Positions 25,448-33,851 are shown, counted from the first letter of the stretch. The stretch is 64,000 nucleotides of DNA from CAZVYN01 sp964631125 (GCA_964631125.1 CAZVYN010000010.1:1-64000), one strand, 5' to 3'. Notes: generated from the letters alone by a model not told the origin. Made by a program: numbers and translations.

Positions 25448-26714
25448 GGTATCTCCGCGCCTCTCGCAAGCCATCGACGAGCGCGTCGACATCGTCGCGC
25501 CCGTTGTAGAGGTAGAAGCTCGCACGCGCCGACGCGATCAGTCCGAAGCGACGGTGGAGCGGCTGCGCACAGTGATGCCCCGCGCGGATCGCGACGCCTC
25601 GCTGGTCGAGGATCGTGGCCAGATCGTGTGGATGGACCCGCTTGTCGGCGAACGAGAGACTGCCGACGCGACCGTCGGCCGGTCCCAAGATCCGCACTCC
25701 GCCCAACGCGCGGAGCTGTTCCATCGCGTAGTCGAGCACGTCCGCTTCATGCTTCGCGACCGTCGGGAGATCGAACGACTCCAGATAGTCGAGCGCCGCC
25801 GGAAGCGCGGCCACGCCAGCGATGTTCGGCGTCCCCGGCTCGAAGCGGGCGGGGATATCGGCCCAGGTCGCGCGGTCCAAGTAGACCTCGCGGATCATCT
25901 CTCCGCCGCCTTGATACGGCGTCATCTGCTCCAGCAGATCAGGACGCACCCAGAGCAGTCCGACGCCGGTCGGCCCGAGCATCTTGTGCGCGGAGAACGC
26001 CACCGCGTCGGCGCCGAGCGTCCGCAGGTCCAACATGCAGTGCGGCGCGCTCTGAGCGGCGTCGACCGCGATCTTCACGGCGCCCTTGGCCAGCTTCCGC
26101 ACGGCGGCGGCGATCTCCGCGACGGGGTTCACCGTTCCCAGCACGTTCGAGACGTGTGCGAGCGAGACGATACGAGTGCGCGCGCTCACCACCTCGGGCA
26201 ACGCCGTCAGATCGAGCCGGCCCTCGTCGGTCACCGGAATGTGCTTGATGACGGCGCCGGCGCGCTGCGCGGCCAAGAACCACGGCACGAGATTGCTGTG
26301 GTGTTCCATCTCCGTGAGCAGGATCTCGTCGCCGGCCTTCAGCTCGGCGCTCCAGCACGACGCCAGCAGATTGATCCCGGCGGTCGTCCCGCTATTGAAC
26401 AGCACCCCGCGCGCATCGTCCGCGCCGATGAACCGCGCCACGCGCGCTCGCGCCGCCTCGTACGCCTCGGTCGCCTCGGCCGCCAACGTGTGGATGCTCC
26501 GGTGGACGTTGGCGTTCATCGTCTCGTAGTAGTGCGCCTCGGCCGCGATGACCGAGCGCGGCTTCTGCGCCGTCGCCACACTGTCCAGATAGACGAGGCG
26601 ATGCCCGTTGATCGGCCGCTCGAGGATAGGAAAGTCGGCCCGCACCGATGCGAGGTCGAACTTACGGGCGGCGGGGGCCGGCGCCGTGGTCTCGACCGGT
26701 CGCTCAGTCCTCAT
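25440..26714 (-). CDS. sufS: Cysteine desulfurase SufS
   Basis: A 424-residue class V, group II aminotransferase-fold enzyme that releases sulfur from cysteine as persulfide. The PLP lysine is Lys244 in SAHKMLGPTGVG and the catalytic Cys382 is in RAGHHCAQP. The start of the fold reads YLDSVATAQKP, where Val replaces the usual Ala. About 20 extra residues precede the usual N-terminus. It overlaps the Rieske gene by 11 bp upstream and sufU by 8 bp downstream, within the Suf operon. Confidence 0.95.
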   Translation of the reverse strand: MRTERPVETTAPAPAARKFDLASVRADFPILERPINGHRLVYLDSVATAQKPRSVIAAEAHYYETMNANVHRSIHTLAAEATEAYEAARARVARFIGADDARGVLFNSGTTAGINLLASCWSAELKAGDEILLTEMEHHSNLVPWFLAAQRAGAVIKHIPVTDEGRLDLTALPEVVSARTRIVSLAHVSNVLGTVNPVAEIAAAVRKLAKGAVKIAVDAAQSAPHCMLDLRTLGADAVAFSAHKMLGPTGVGLLWVRPDLLEQMTPYQGGGEMIREVYLDRATWADIPARFEPGTPNIAGVAALPAALDYLESFDLPTVAKHEADVLDYAMEQLRALGGVRILGPADGRVGSLSFADKRVHPHDLATILDQRGVAIRAGHHCAQPLHRRFGLIASARASFYLYNGRDDVDALVDGLREARRYLG

Positions 26715-27030
26715 CGATCTCGACCTCGACTTCGATTCGTCCGCCTTCGACGGTAGTGGGGAAGGTGGCGATCGGCGCCACCGCGGGCATCCGGGTGACG
26801 GCGCCGTTGCGCACGTCGAATCGGGCCCCGTGCCGCGGGCACTCGATCTCGAACCCGATCAGGCAGCCGTCGCCGAGCGGCCCGTCATCGTGCGTGCAGA
26901 CATCGTCGATGGCGAAGACACGACCCTGCACGCGACAGAGCACGATCCGCGCCGAGCCGACTTCGAATGCTTTGGCGTGGCCTTCGACGATCTCGCTCTC
27001 GGCCGCGACGTCCAATTTCTGTCGGGTCAT
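26704..27030 (-). CDS. Rieske-type [2Fe-2S] ferredoxin
   Basis: A 108-residue soluble Rieske protein with ligands Cys45-x-His47 (CTHDDGPL) and Cys64-x-x-His67 (CPRHGARFD). This matches small ferredoxins of the NirD/dioxygenase type. It lacks a membrane anchor. Such Rieske ferredoxins occur between sufD and sufS in many bacterial suf operons and may supply electrons for cluster assembly, which is inference. The start overlaps the sufD stop as ATGA (27027-27030). Confidence 0.92.
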   Translation of the reverse strand: MTRQKLDVAAESEIVEGHAKAFEVGSARIVLCRVQGRVFAIDDVCTHDDGPLGDGCLIGFEIECPRHGARFDVRNGAVTRMPAVAPIATFPTTVEGGRIEVEVEIDED

Positions 27031-28346
27031 CGTGCGCCTCGACTTTCCCTCGCCTGCAGACGCCCCAGCCGACTCTCGAGCAGCGGTTCGAAGGAGACGC
27101 GGAGCGCGTCCGGCAGACGCCGCAGCGTGCCTTCGAAGTGGCCCGAGACGATCATGCGCACCGCCTCGGTCGGAGGGATGCCGCGACTGGTCAGATAGAA
27201 GAGCTGCATCAGATCGATCGGGCCGACGGTCGCGCCGTGCTTACACTGGACCTCTTGCGTGAGGATCTCCAGTTCGGGGATCGACTCCGCGCGCGCCGAG
27301 TCGGAGAGCAGCAGATTGCGGTTCTCCTGATACGCCTCAGAGAACGGCGCCGCTGATTCGATGCGGATCAGCCCGGTATAGGCCGACCGCGCGCGTCCCT
27401 CCAGCACCGTGCGGAAGTTCAGGTCGCTGCGGGTGCGAGGCGCCAGGTGATGGTGGACCGTGTGGTGGTCGAAGCGTTGGCGCCCGATCCCGCAGAGGAA
27501 CGCGCTCAATTCGGTCTCCGCGCGCTCACCCGCGAGCAGCGTGCCCAGGTCGAGCTTGGTCGCGAGTCCTCCGAACGAGAGCAGGACCGGACGATAGGTC
27601 GACCCGCGTCCCACCGACGCGCGATGCGTCCAGTGGAGCTGCGTGCCGGCCCCCGCCTCTTGCACGAGCACATGCTGGACCTGGCAGTTCGCGCCGATCA
27701 CCACTTCGCTCACGTGCAGATGCTGCAGCGCCGGCTTGCTCTGGATCGCCGCCGTCGGACCGCCGCGCACCGTTTCGACCAAGGTGACGACGGCGCCGTC
27801 CTCGATCTCGACCAAGCTGCGGGTCGAGCCGAACCGGCGCTCGTTCTCCAGACCGAACTCCAGGCGCAGAGGCAGTTCAACCGTGGCCCCGCGTCCCGCG
27901 CGGACATACCAGCCGTGCGTGAAGGTGGCGGCGGCGAGCGCCTCGACGCGTCCGAAGGTGGGGGGCACGAGCGACCCCAAGAGCGAGCGCACGCGCTCCG
28001 CATCTCCGAAGTGCTCGCCGTGCGACTCGTCACGCATCGCGTCGCAGAGCGACCGCGTCACCTTCGCGGTCGGTCCGAGCGGCGAGCCGGTCAGCGGGAC
28101 ATTCGGTCGAGGCGCCGCATCGAACCCGGCGAGCGGATCCGCAGCCGGTTCGTACTCCGCGGGATCGCTGTAGCGCCAGAGGTGCTCCGCGCGATGAGGG
28201 AGAGGCGTCGCGGCGTGGGTCTGCCAAGCGTTCACGCGCCATTCGCGCAGCCAATCCGGCTCACCCTGCGCCCTCGACCACCCCCCCAGCCGCGCTTCGC
28301 CCGCTCGAGACCCGACGCTCGGTTCGCTGTCGGCGACCGTACTCAA
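27027..28346 (-). CDS. sufD: SufD, Fe-S cluster scaffold subunit
   Basis: A 439-residue SufBD-family protein that partners SufB and SufC in the cytoplasmic scaffold complex. The core beta-helix is visible (LLVSDSARAESIPELEIL-like, VQCKHGATVGPIDLMQLFYL, SRGIPPTEAVRMIVSG). The HGATVG segment is the conserved SufD C-terminal motif with its His. The start is TTG at 28346 overlapping the sufB stop as TTGA. No ATG lies near the conserved N-terminus. Confidence 0.93.
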   Translation of the reverse strand: MSTVADSEPSVGSRAGEARLGGWSRAQGEPDWLREWRVNAWQTHAATPLPHRAEHLWRYSDPAEYEPAADPLAGFDAAPRPNVPLTGSPLGPTAKVTRSLCDAMRDESHGEHFGDAERVRSLLGSLVPPTFGRVEALAAATFTHGWYVRAGRGATVELPLRLEFGLENERRFGSTRSLVEIEDGAVVTLVETVRGGPTAAIQSKPALQHLHVSEVVIGANCQVQHVLVQEAGAGTQLHWTHRASVGRGSTYRPVLLSFGGLATKLDLGTLLAGERAETELSAFLCGIGRQRFDHHTVHHHLAPRTRSDLNFRTVLEGRARSAYTGLIRIESAAPFSEAYQENRNLLLSDSARAESIPELEILTQEVQCKHGATVGPIDLMQLFYLTSRGIPPTEAVRMIVSGHFEGTLRRLPDALRVSFEPLLESRLGRLQARESRGAR

Positions 28347-29797
28347 CCGACGCTCCCTTCCATCTCCAGTTCGATCAGCCGATTCAACTCGACGGCGTAC
28401 TCCATCGGCAGTTCCTTCGTGAAGGGCTCGATGAAGCCGTTGACGATGAGCAGGCGCGCCTGGTCTTCGGTCAGTCCCCGGCTCATCAGATAGAAGAGCT
28501 GCTCATCGCCGACCTTGCTGACCCGCGCCTCGTGCTCGACCTGCACCAACTCTTCGGCGATCTCCATCGTCGGGTAGGTGTCGGAGCGGGCTCGGTCGCC
28601 GATCAAGAGCGCATCGCACTGCACGCTGACCTTGCAGCCGGTCGCGCCGGGATGGACCTTGACCAGTCCGCGGTAGCTGGCGCGCCCGCCGCCCTTCGAG
28701 ATCGACTTGCTCGTGATGGTCGACGTCGTGTTCGGCGCCGCATGGATCACCTTGGCGCCCGCGTCCTGGTGCTGGCCGTCCCCCGCGAACGCGACCGAGA
28801 GGATCTCGCCCCTGGCGCCTTCGCCCACGAGGTAGACGCAGGGGAACTTCATCGTGAGCTTCGAGCCGATGTTCCCATCGACCCACTCGACCGTCGCGTT
28901 CTTGTGCGCCACCGCCCGCTTGGTCACGAGATTGAAGATGTTGTTCGACCAGTTCTGGATCGTCGTGTATCGGATGTAGCTGCCTTCCATGGCGATCAGT
29001 TCCACCACGGCAGAATGGAGGGAATTGGTGGAGTAGATCGGCGCGGTACACCCTTCGATGTAGTGCACGCGCGAATCCTTGTCGGCGATGATGAGCGTCC
29101 GCTCGAACTGGCCCATGTTCTCCGCGTTGATGCGGAAGTAGGCCTGGAGCGGGATCTCGACCTTCACGCCCGGCGGCACATAGATGAACGACCCGCCTGA
29201 CCAGACCGCGCTGTTCAGAGCCGAGAACTTGTTGTCCGCCGCCGGAATGATCGTCCCGAAATATTTCTGCACGATGTCCGGCCGCTCGCGCAGCGCCGTG
29301 TCCATGTCGAGGAAGACGACGCCGAGCTTCTCCAGGTCTTCCCGGATCGAGTGGTAGACCACCTCGGACTCGTACTGTGCCGAGACGCCGCCCAAGAACT
29401 TTTGCTCCGCCTCGGGGATGCCCAACCGGTCGAACGTCTTCTTGATGTAGTCGGGCACGTCGTCCCACGTCTTGCCCTGCAGCTCCATCGGCCGGATGTA
29501 GTAGTAGATGTCGTCGAAGTCGATCGAGTTCAAGATCTCCTGATCGCCCCACTTCGGCATCGGCTTGGCGAAGAAGATATCGAGCGCCTCATGCCTCAGC
29601 GCGCGCATCCAGTCCGGCTCCTTCTTCATGCGCGACATCATCTCGACGACCTCGTGCGAGATCCCCTTGGCGCCCTTGTGGAAGTACTGCTCCGGGTCGC
29701 TGAAGCCGTAGCGCGACGCGTAGTCGTCGCCGATCGAGACGTCGGCCTTCGGCCGCGCCTTCGGATCGGTCGTCCCAGGCTCGATGCGAGTCGCCAT
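28343..29797 (-). CDS. sufB: SufB, Fe-S cluster scaffold subunit
   Basis: A 484-residue SufB, near the usual 465-495. ATG 29797 follows GAAGGAAA; upstream open codons overlap sufC. Recognised segments are PKWGDQEILNSIDFDDIYYY, YIEGCTAPIYSTNSLHSAVV (with conserved Cys), TTIQNWSNNIFNLVTKRA and DTYPTMEIAEE. Together with SufC and SufD it forms the SufBC2D complex that builds clusters from persulfide delivered by SufSU. One base separates it from the sufC stop. Confidence 0.96.
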   Translation of the reverse strand: MATRIEPGTTDPKARPKADVSIGDDYASRYGFSDPEQYFHKGAKGISHEVVEMMSRMKKEPDWMRALRHEALDIFFAKPMPKWGDQEILNSIDFDDIYYYIRPMELQGKTWDDVPDYIKKTFDRLGIPEAEQKFLGGVSAQYESEVVYHSIREDLEKLGVVFLDMDTALRERPDIVQKYFGTIIPAADNKFSALNSAVWSGGSFIYVPPGVKVEIPLQAYFRINAENMGQFERTLIIADKDSRVHYIEGCTAPIYSTNSLHSAVVELIAMEGSYIRYTTIQNWSNNIFNLVTKRAVAHKNATVEWVDGNIGSKLTMKFPCVYLVGEGARGEILSVAFAGDGQHQDAGAKVIHAAPNTTSTITSKSISKGGGRASYRGLVKVHPGATGCKVSVQCDALLIGDRARSDTYPTMEIAEELVQVEHEARVSKVGDEQLFYLMSRGLTEDQARLLIVNGFIEPFTKELPMEYAVELNRLIELEMEGSVG

Positions 29798-29798
29798 G

Positions 29799-30593
29799 TT
29801 AGTTTCCTTCCGTCGCGAAGACTTCGCGTTCGATCCAGTCGTAGCCGCGCGCTTCGAGTTCGTGCGCCAGTTCGGGGCCGCCGCTCTTGACGATCCGGCC
29901 ATCCATGAAGACGTGCACCACCTCGGGCTTCACATAGTCGAGCAGTCGCTGGTAGTGCGTGACGAGCAGCACGCCGTTCTCAGGTCCGGCGATGCGATTG
30001 ATCCCTTCGGAGACCGTGCGCAGCGCATCGATGTCGAGACCCGAGTCGGTCTCGTCGAGCAGCATCACCCCAGGCTTCAGCATCGCCATCTGCAGGATCT
30101 CGATCCGCTTCTTCTCGCCGCCCGAGAACCCGTCGTTGAGATAGCGACCGGCGAAGGAGGGATCGACATCGAGCGCCTTCATCGCCTCCAACAGTTCGTT
30201 GCGGAACTCGCGGATCGGCACGTCGCGCCCGAAGCGGGCGTTGACCGCGGTCCGCAGGAAGTTCGCCACCGAGACGCCCGGAATCGCCACCGGATACTGG
30301 AACGCGAGGAAGAGTCCGCGCTTTGCCTTCTCGTGCGCCGGCAGGTCGGTGATGTCCTCGCCCTTCATGAAGACGCGCCCCGCCGTGATCGTGTAGGCGG
30401 GGTGCCCCATCAGCGCGTTGGCCAACGTGCTCTTGCCCGAGCCGTTCGGCCCCATCAGCGCGGTCTTGCTCCCGGCGGCGATCTCGAGCGTCACGCCCTT
30501 CACCACCTGCTTGTCCTCGACGGTGACGTGGAGGTCTTGGACCGAGAAAAGGGCTTCGTTCTGCTTCATTCCAGATGTTTCCTCGTCGGTCAT
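29799..30593 (-). CDS. sufC: SufC, ATPase of the SufBCD complex
   Basis: A 264-residue ABC-type ATPase without membrane partner. Walker A is GPNGSGKS (48-55), the Q-loop is in FLAFQYPVAIPG, the signature is FSGGEKKR and Walker B is VMLLDETDSGLD, all diagnostic of SufC. ATG 30593 overlaps the regulator stop as ATGA; ATG 30569, eight codons on and preceded by GAGGAAA, is a good alternative start giving the standard length of 256. Confidence 0.95.
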   Translation of the reverse strand: MTDEETSGMKQNEALFSVQDLHVTVEDKQVVKGVTLEIAAGSKTALMGPNGSGKSTLANALMGHPAYTITAGRVFMKGEDITDLPAHEKAKRGLFLAFQYPVAIPGVSVANFLRTAVNARFGRDVPIREFRNELLEAMKALDVDPSFAGRYLNDGFSGGEKKRIEILQMAMLKPGVMLLDETDSGLDIDALRTVSEGINRIAGPENGVLLVTHYQRLLDYVKPEVVHVFMDGRIVKSGGPELAHELEARGYDWIEREVFATEGN

Positions 30594-31084
30594 ACTTGTT
30601 GGGTTTCCTGCTGCGGACGCGACGGTTGGGGATGCAGCGGAAGCAGCCTCAGTTTCTCCGCGCTCACATGCTCCGGGCGCAGCAAGTCGGTCAGCGTCAC
30701 GTTGACCAGGATCTGCTCGACCACCGAGTCGACCGCGCCCCAGAGCGAGCGGATCGAACAGTCGAAACTGTGGACGCAGACGTCGTGGTTGCCGTTGAAC
30801 TTGTCGCATCCGCTCGTCTGCCAGGTCGGGCCGCCCAACGCATGGATGACCCGCGAGACGGAGATGTTCTCGGGCGCCTCGGCCAGCCGATACCCGCCCG
30901 CTCGGCCGCGGACACTCTGCACCAGCCCGGCTTGCCGTAGGATGCCCAGCAGTTTGCCGACGTAGGCGACCGTCATCCCCTCCTTCTCGGCGATCTCCGC
31001 CAAGGTGAGGGAACCGTCCGCCCCGCTCCGGGCGAGCTGCAGAACACAGCGAAGTCCGTACTCATCGAGCGCACTGATCTTCAT
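30590..31084 (-). CDS. Rrf2-family Fe-S-sensing transcriptional regulator (SufR/IscR-like)
   Basis: A 164-residue winged-helix regulator starting MKISALDEYGLRCVLQLA. The recognition helix region is GMTVAYVGKLLGILRQAGLV. Cys93, Cys103 and Cys109 (SGCDKFNGNHDVCVHSFDCS) form a cluster-binding loop like those of IscR and related Rrf2 proteins. As the first gene of the operon it very probably autoregulates sufCBD in response to Fe-S status. The C-terminal 20 residues are rich in Pro and Gln and probably disordered. Confidence 0.9.
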   Translation of the reverse strand: MKISALDEYGLRCVLQLARSGADGSLTLAEIAEKEGMTVAYVGKLLGILRQAGLVQSVRGRAGGYRLAEAPENISVSRVIHALGGPTWQTSGCDKFNGNHDVCVHSFDCSIRSLWGAVDSVVEQILVNVTLTDLLRPEHVSAEKLRLLPLHPQPSRPQQETQQV

Positions 31085-31159
31085 GGTTGGGCCCGTTCGA
31101 GGTTCAGGTTAGCGTGTCGGGGAGTCGCGGACGGCGAGCTGGGTCCCCGGAAGAGCCAG

Positions 31160-31200
31160 CGGCATCATCTAGGAATCCAGACTCTTTTGTAAAGTATTGA
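31160..31200 (-). promoter_or_regulatory. Possible promoter/operator of the Suf operon
   Basis: The only A+T-rich stretch in the 184-bp spacer between tRNA-Asn and the regulator. On the minus strand TTTACA (near 31190) and TAGATG (near 31171) lie 16 bp apart as weak -35 and -10 matches. An imperfect dyad (31181-31195, ACT...AGT ends) overlaps the -35, a plausible Rrf2 site. Evidence is by eye only. Confidence 0.3.
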
Positions 31201-31268
31201 TCGTCCGACTCTCGCCCGAAAGTTAGCCCTGTCCCCCGCCGATCCTGAGGGCGTCCCCAAGACAGTGT

Positions 31269-31343
31269 TGGACGGTAGCTCAATGGTGGAGCAGCTGACT
31301 GTTAATCAGCCGGTTGGAGGTTCGAGTCCTCCCCGTCCAGCCA
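31269..31343 (+). tRNA. tRNA-Asn (GTT)
   Basis: Full cloverleaf: acceptor arms TGGACGG (31269-31275) and CCGTCCA (31333-31339), discriminator G, encoded CCA (31341-31343). The anticodon loop CTGTTAA has anticodon GTT at 31301-31303, and the T-loop is TTCGAGT. It is transcribed divergently from the Suf operon. Confidence 0.97.
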
Positions 31344-31558
31344 GACTTCCTCTTCCCCCTCGACGTCCTCCACCGTGCTGGTGGGGGCACGAGCGACGAC
31401 ATTCGAGCCACCGAAATCCGGGTCGAAACCGGCAACGGAAGTGGTGCGGGTTGCTCGGCAATCTCGGATGACCGGGGTCTCAGGATCGTTGACGGGTTGC
31501 GAACCGCGCGCGGTGGCAACGCGAAGGCGCAGGCGAAAGTGGCGTACGTCGGAAGCGC

Positions 31559-31753
31559 TCAGAGATAGGCGTCGGCGAATGCGCGTGGCGTCAGGACCAG
31601 GACGCCTCCGAAGCCAGTCGCCCTGAGCAATGCACGATCGCCCGACACGAGAATCTTCGCGCGACCACCGATCGCACAGGCGAGAATCCGGCCCGGCACG
31701 CCCCCGAAGAACAAGCCGGACAGGACCACGTTCCTGTCGAGGACGACTCTCAC
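31559..31753 (-). pseudogene. Internally deleted PIN-domain toxin (COG1569-like)
   Basis: Only 64 residues where family members have about 130-145. The N-terminus MRVVLDRNVVLSGLFFGG corresponds to the first PIN strand and helix, with the family's usual Thr after the first Asp replaced by Arg. It is then joined directly to the C-terminal part 'ILACAIGGRAKILVSGDRALL ... VLTPRAF'. The middle third, with the conserved acidic residue of helix 3, is missing, so it should be inactive. The frame stays open. Its start overlaps the AbrB antitoxin stop as ATGA (31750-31753). Confidence 0.7.
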
Positions 31754-32016
31754 TCCTCGCGCCGACGAGCCTTCTTCACGATCCTGCGGACATCGGACGA
31801 CTTGACCCCTGCCCTCTTCGCCTGTCCGCGGACCTTGGCTACGAACTCCTGGAACTCGGCGACCGTCGGCTCCTCGATCCTCTCGAGGAGAACCGAATCT
31901 CCATCCGCCAGAACGACAAACCGCTCGCCGGCTCGGAGCTTCAATGCCTTCCGCACCTCCTCGGGGATCACCACCTGGCCCTTCGAAGACAATCTGGTCG
32001 TTGCGATCGACGCCAT
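31750..32016 (-). CDS. AbrB/MazE-family antitoxin
   Basis: An 88-residue protein with the SpoVT-AbrB swapped-hairpin signature TTRLSSKGQVVIPEEVRKAL and LRAGERFVVLADGDSVLLER, then a helical toxin-binding tail ending in basic residues. It pairs with the degenerate PIN gene it overlaps. With the toxin inactivated it may persist only as a DNA-binding remnant. Ribosome site GGAGGAACG-like on the minus strand before the ATG. Confidence 0.85.
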   Translation of the reverse strand: MASIATTRLSSKGQVVIPEEVRKALKLRAGERFVVLADGDSVLLERIEEPTVAEFQEFVAKVRGQAKRAGVKSSDVRRIVKKARRREE

Positions 32017-32137
32017 CGTTCCTCCGGTTGTTCTTGCTGGTAAGACGATAACACTGGTTCGCTACAGCCGAGAACGCGTCGTGGGCGAGGCAGCGGTCTG
32101 GCGCCCAGTGTCATCTTGGCGCAGCAGTCCGCTCACC

Positions 32138-32524
32138 TCACCAGAGACGCTCTCGGCCGTAGTCCTCGAAGATACGGTCCGCCGATAGCACCGGCAGCGA
32201 CTCCGCTTGCGCCTGCGCGATGAGCAGGCGATCGAAGGGATCGTGGTGGTGAGCGGGCAGTTCGGCGACCGCGAGCACGTGAGCGTGCGTGACGTCGAGC
32301 GAGAGGAGCGACTGCTCCTGCATCACGCGCGGAATCAGGACTCGGGGGGGCGCCGGCAACTCCAGGCGTCCCAGGCCGACCTTGATCGCGAGTTCCCACG
32401 ACGAAGCGGCGCTCCAGAGAAGCTCGTTCGCAGGATTTTCGAACGCCTCACGGCAACGGCGGGAGAGCCGGTGCGATTCCGAGAGCCACCACAAGAGCAC
32501 ATGAGTGTCGACCAGCGCCCTCAA
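32138..32524 (-). CDS. PIN-domain toxin (VapC-like, type II)
   Basis: A 128-residue PIN nuclease with all four acidic positions visible: Asp6 (ALVDTHVLLWW), Glu in SSWELAIK, Asp in HHDPFDRLLIAQA and Asp in LSADRIFEDYG. This is the COG3744 subgroup, predicted to cleave RNA. The start is TTG 32524 overlapping the Phd antitoxin stop as TTGA. It forms an intact Phd-PIN module with the upstream gene. Confidence 0.87.
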   Translation of the reverse strand: MRALVDTHVLLWWLSESHRLSRRCREAFENPANELLWSAASSWELAIKVGLGRLELPAPPRVLIPRVMQEQSLLSLDVTHAHVLAVAELPAHHHDPFDRLLIAQAQAESLPVLSADRIFEDYGRERLW

Positions 32525-32763
32525 TCGGTGGGGCCTGCGAACGCGTCGAGAAGATCGTCGGGCAACTCCTCATCGAAGCCCTGGTGAACCACGATCTTTC
32601 CCGCGTAGGCATCCGGAAGTCGAGGTGTCGGCGCAGCGGACATGGGGACCAGACGTGCAATCGGCTTGCCCGCCTTCGCGATCACCACTTCCTCACCCGC
32701 TTCGACGCGCGCCAGGATTCGCGACAGGTAGGTCTTTGCTTCGTGGGTGTTGAAGACGACCAA
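32521..32763 (-). CDS. Phd/YefM-family antitoxin
   Basis: An 80-residue antitoxin read from TTG 32763, eight bases after CAGGGAG. This start gives VVFNTHEAKTYLSRILARVE, the standard Phd N-terminus, followed by AGEEVVIAKAGKPIARLVP. The longer frame up to 32859 runs into the antisense of an ArsR remnant. The C-terminal tail (DEELPDDLLDAFAG) is the toxin-binding segment. It is cotranscribed with the PIN toxin. Confidence 0.83.
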   Translation of the reverse strand: MVVFNTHEAKTYLSRILARVEAGEEVVIAKAGKPIARLVPMSAAPTPRLPDAYAGKIVVHQGFDEELPDDLLDAFAGPTD

Positions 32764-32779
32764 TTGCTTGGCTCCCTGA

Positions 32780-33036
32780 TTGTCCACCTGGACCGCAGCC
32801 GTAGCCGAGAACAAGGTCTTCCAGGCGCTGGCCGACCCCAGCCGGCGGTCTCGCAGCATCTCGCCGCTTTGAGGGCTGCGGGTCTGGTGAACGGACGGCG
32901 CGTGGGGCGCCGTGTCTTCTACCGCGTCGAGCCACGCGGGATGGAGCCGCTGATCGACTGGATCGCACGCTACCGCGAGTTCTGGACGGAGCGCGTCGAT
33001 CGCCTCGAGAAACGGTTGGAGACAATGGACGAATGA
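32780..33036 (+). pseudogene. ArsR-family regulator remnant with internal deletion
   Basis: The 5' part (from about 32780) encodes AAVAENKVFQALADPSRR, the first helices of an ArsR regulator. It then shifts frame inside CAGCCGGCGG (32849-32858) and continues as QPAVSQHLAALRAAGLV ... REFWTERVDRLEKRLE, the recognition helix, wing and C-terminal helix. About 30 residues between DPSRR and QPAVS are missing. The shared bases read as PSRR in one frame and QPAV in the other, which fits deletion between short direct repeats. It ends in ATGA overlap with the next remnant. Confidence 0.65.
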
Positions 33037-33146
33037 ACCTCAGCGACAAGACGGCGCCATCGCAGACCGATTCCATTTCGTTCGAGTTCGATCCGGAGCA
33101 TCCGCCGGGCGGGAACCTGGTCGATCTGCTCGCGAAGATCGCATGA
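33033..33146 (+). pseudogene. Truncated SRPBCC (AHSA1-like) gene remnant
   Basis: A 37-codon frame coupled by ATGA to the ArsR remnant. It starts MNLSDKTAPSQTDSISFEFD, and 'ISFEFDPEHPP' matches the first strand of SRPBCC/AHSA1 proteins that normally follow ArsR regulators of this type. It then breaks off into GGNLVDLLAKIA and a stop. The full-length protein would be about 150 residues. The identification relies partly on the ArsR neighbour. Confidence 0.45.
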
Positions 33147-33252
33147 TCCAGAGGCGGCGGCGTAGCCGCGCGGCCCGTCGGCCCTGTTGTCGCCGCCGAC
33201 GAGCACGAGTAGGCTGTGTGGCTGATTGTGTAGAGATTTATCGGGAGGAACG

Positions 33253-33456
33253 ATGGCGACCAATCTCGCACTCGACGATGCTCTCGTCGAAGAAGCCAAG
33301 AAGCTCGGCAAGCACAAGACGAAGCGCGAGGCTGTCAACGAGGCCCTCGCGGAGTACGTAGCCAGGCGGAAGCGGCGGCGCGTGGTCGAGTTGTTCGGAA
33401 AGGTCGAGTGGGACCCCGACTATGACTACAAAGCCGAACGGAAGCGTCGGGGTTGA
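33253..33456 (+). CDS. VapB-family antitoxin
   Basis: A 67-residue ribbon-helix-helix protein: MATNLALDDALVEEAKKLG, then THKTKREAVNEAL-type helix (KHKTKREAVNEALAEYV) and a basic C-terminus ending DPDYDYKAERKRRG, the typical VapB toxin-binding tail. GGGAGGAACG immediately precedes the ATG. An A+T-rich stretch (33220-33245) upstream probably holds its promoter. Its stop overlaps the toxin start. Confidence 0.9.
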   Translation: MATNLALDDALVEEAKKLGKHKTKREAVNEALAEYVARRKRRRVVELFGKVEWDPDYDYKAERKRRG

Positions 33457-33851
33457 GGTTCCTTGTCGACACCTCGGTCTGGTCTCTCGCCCTGCGGAAG
33501 AAGGGACCGGAAGCCCATCCCGCGGTCGAGCGACTCGCTCACTTGCTGCGGGATGGAGAGGACCTGGTGCTCACGGGGTCGATTCTGCAGGAGATCCTTC
33601 AGGCGTTCCGCGCCGAGTCGACTTTCCTGAAGTTGGTCCGGCACTTTGACGCCTTCGCGCTCTTGCCGCTCGAACGTGCGGATCACGTGGCGGCGGCGCG
33701 CCTCCATCGAACTTGCGCTCGGAATGGGATCGCTGCTTCGACGGTTGATTGTCAGATCGCGGCGGCCGCGCTGCGTCACCGATGCGCACTGCTCACTGCG
33801 GATCGGGACTTCGAGCGAATCGCACGTCACTGCGATCTCGTGCTCGCCTAG
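33453..33851 (+). CDS. VapC-family PIN-domain toxin
   Basis: A 132-residue PIN ribonuclease with Asp6 (RFLVDTSVWSLAL), Glu in GSILQEILQAF, Asp in TVDCQIAAAAL and Asp in LTADRDFERIA, so the active site looks intact. TTG start at 33453 overlaps the VapB stop as TTGA. VapC toxins usually cut tRNA or rRNA; the target cannot be predicted here. A palindromic repeat lies 20 bp past its stop. Confidence 0.92.
   Translation: MRFLVDTSVWSLALRKKGPEAHPAVERLAHLLRDGEDLVLTGSILQEILQAFRAESTFLKLVRHFDAFALLPLERADHVAAARLHRTCARNGIAASTVDCQIAAAALRHRCALLTADRDFERIARHCDLVLA

Noticed and set aside
31344..31626. Short ORFs just after tRNA-Asn
   Set aside because: Arg-rich translations without ribosome sites or recognised motifs; treated as non-coding.
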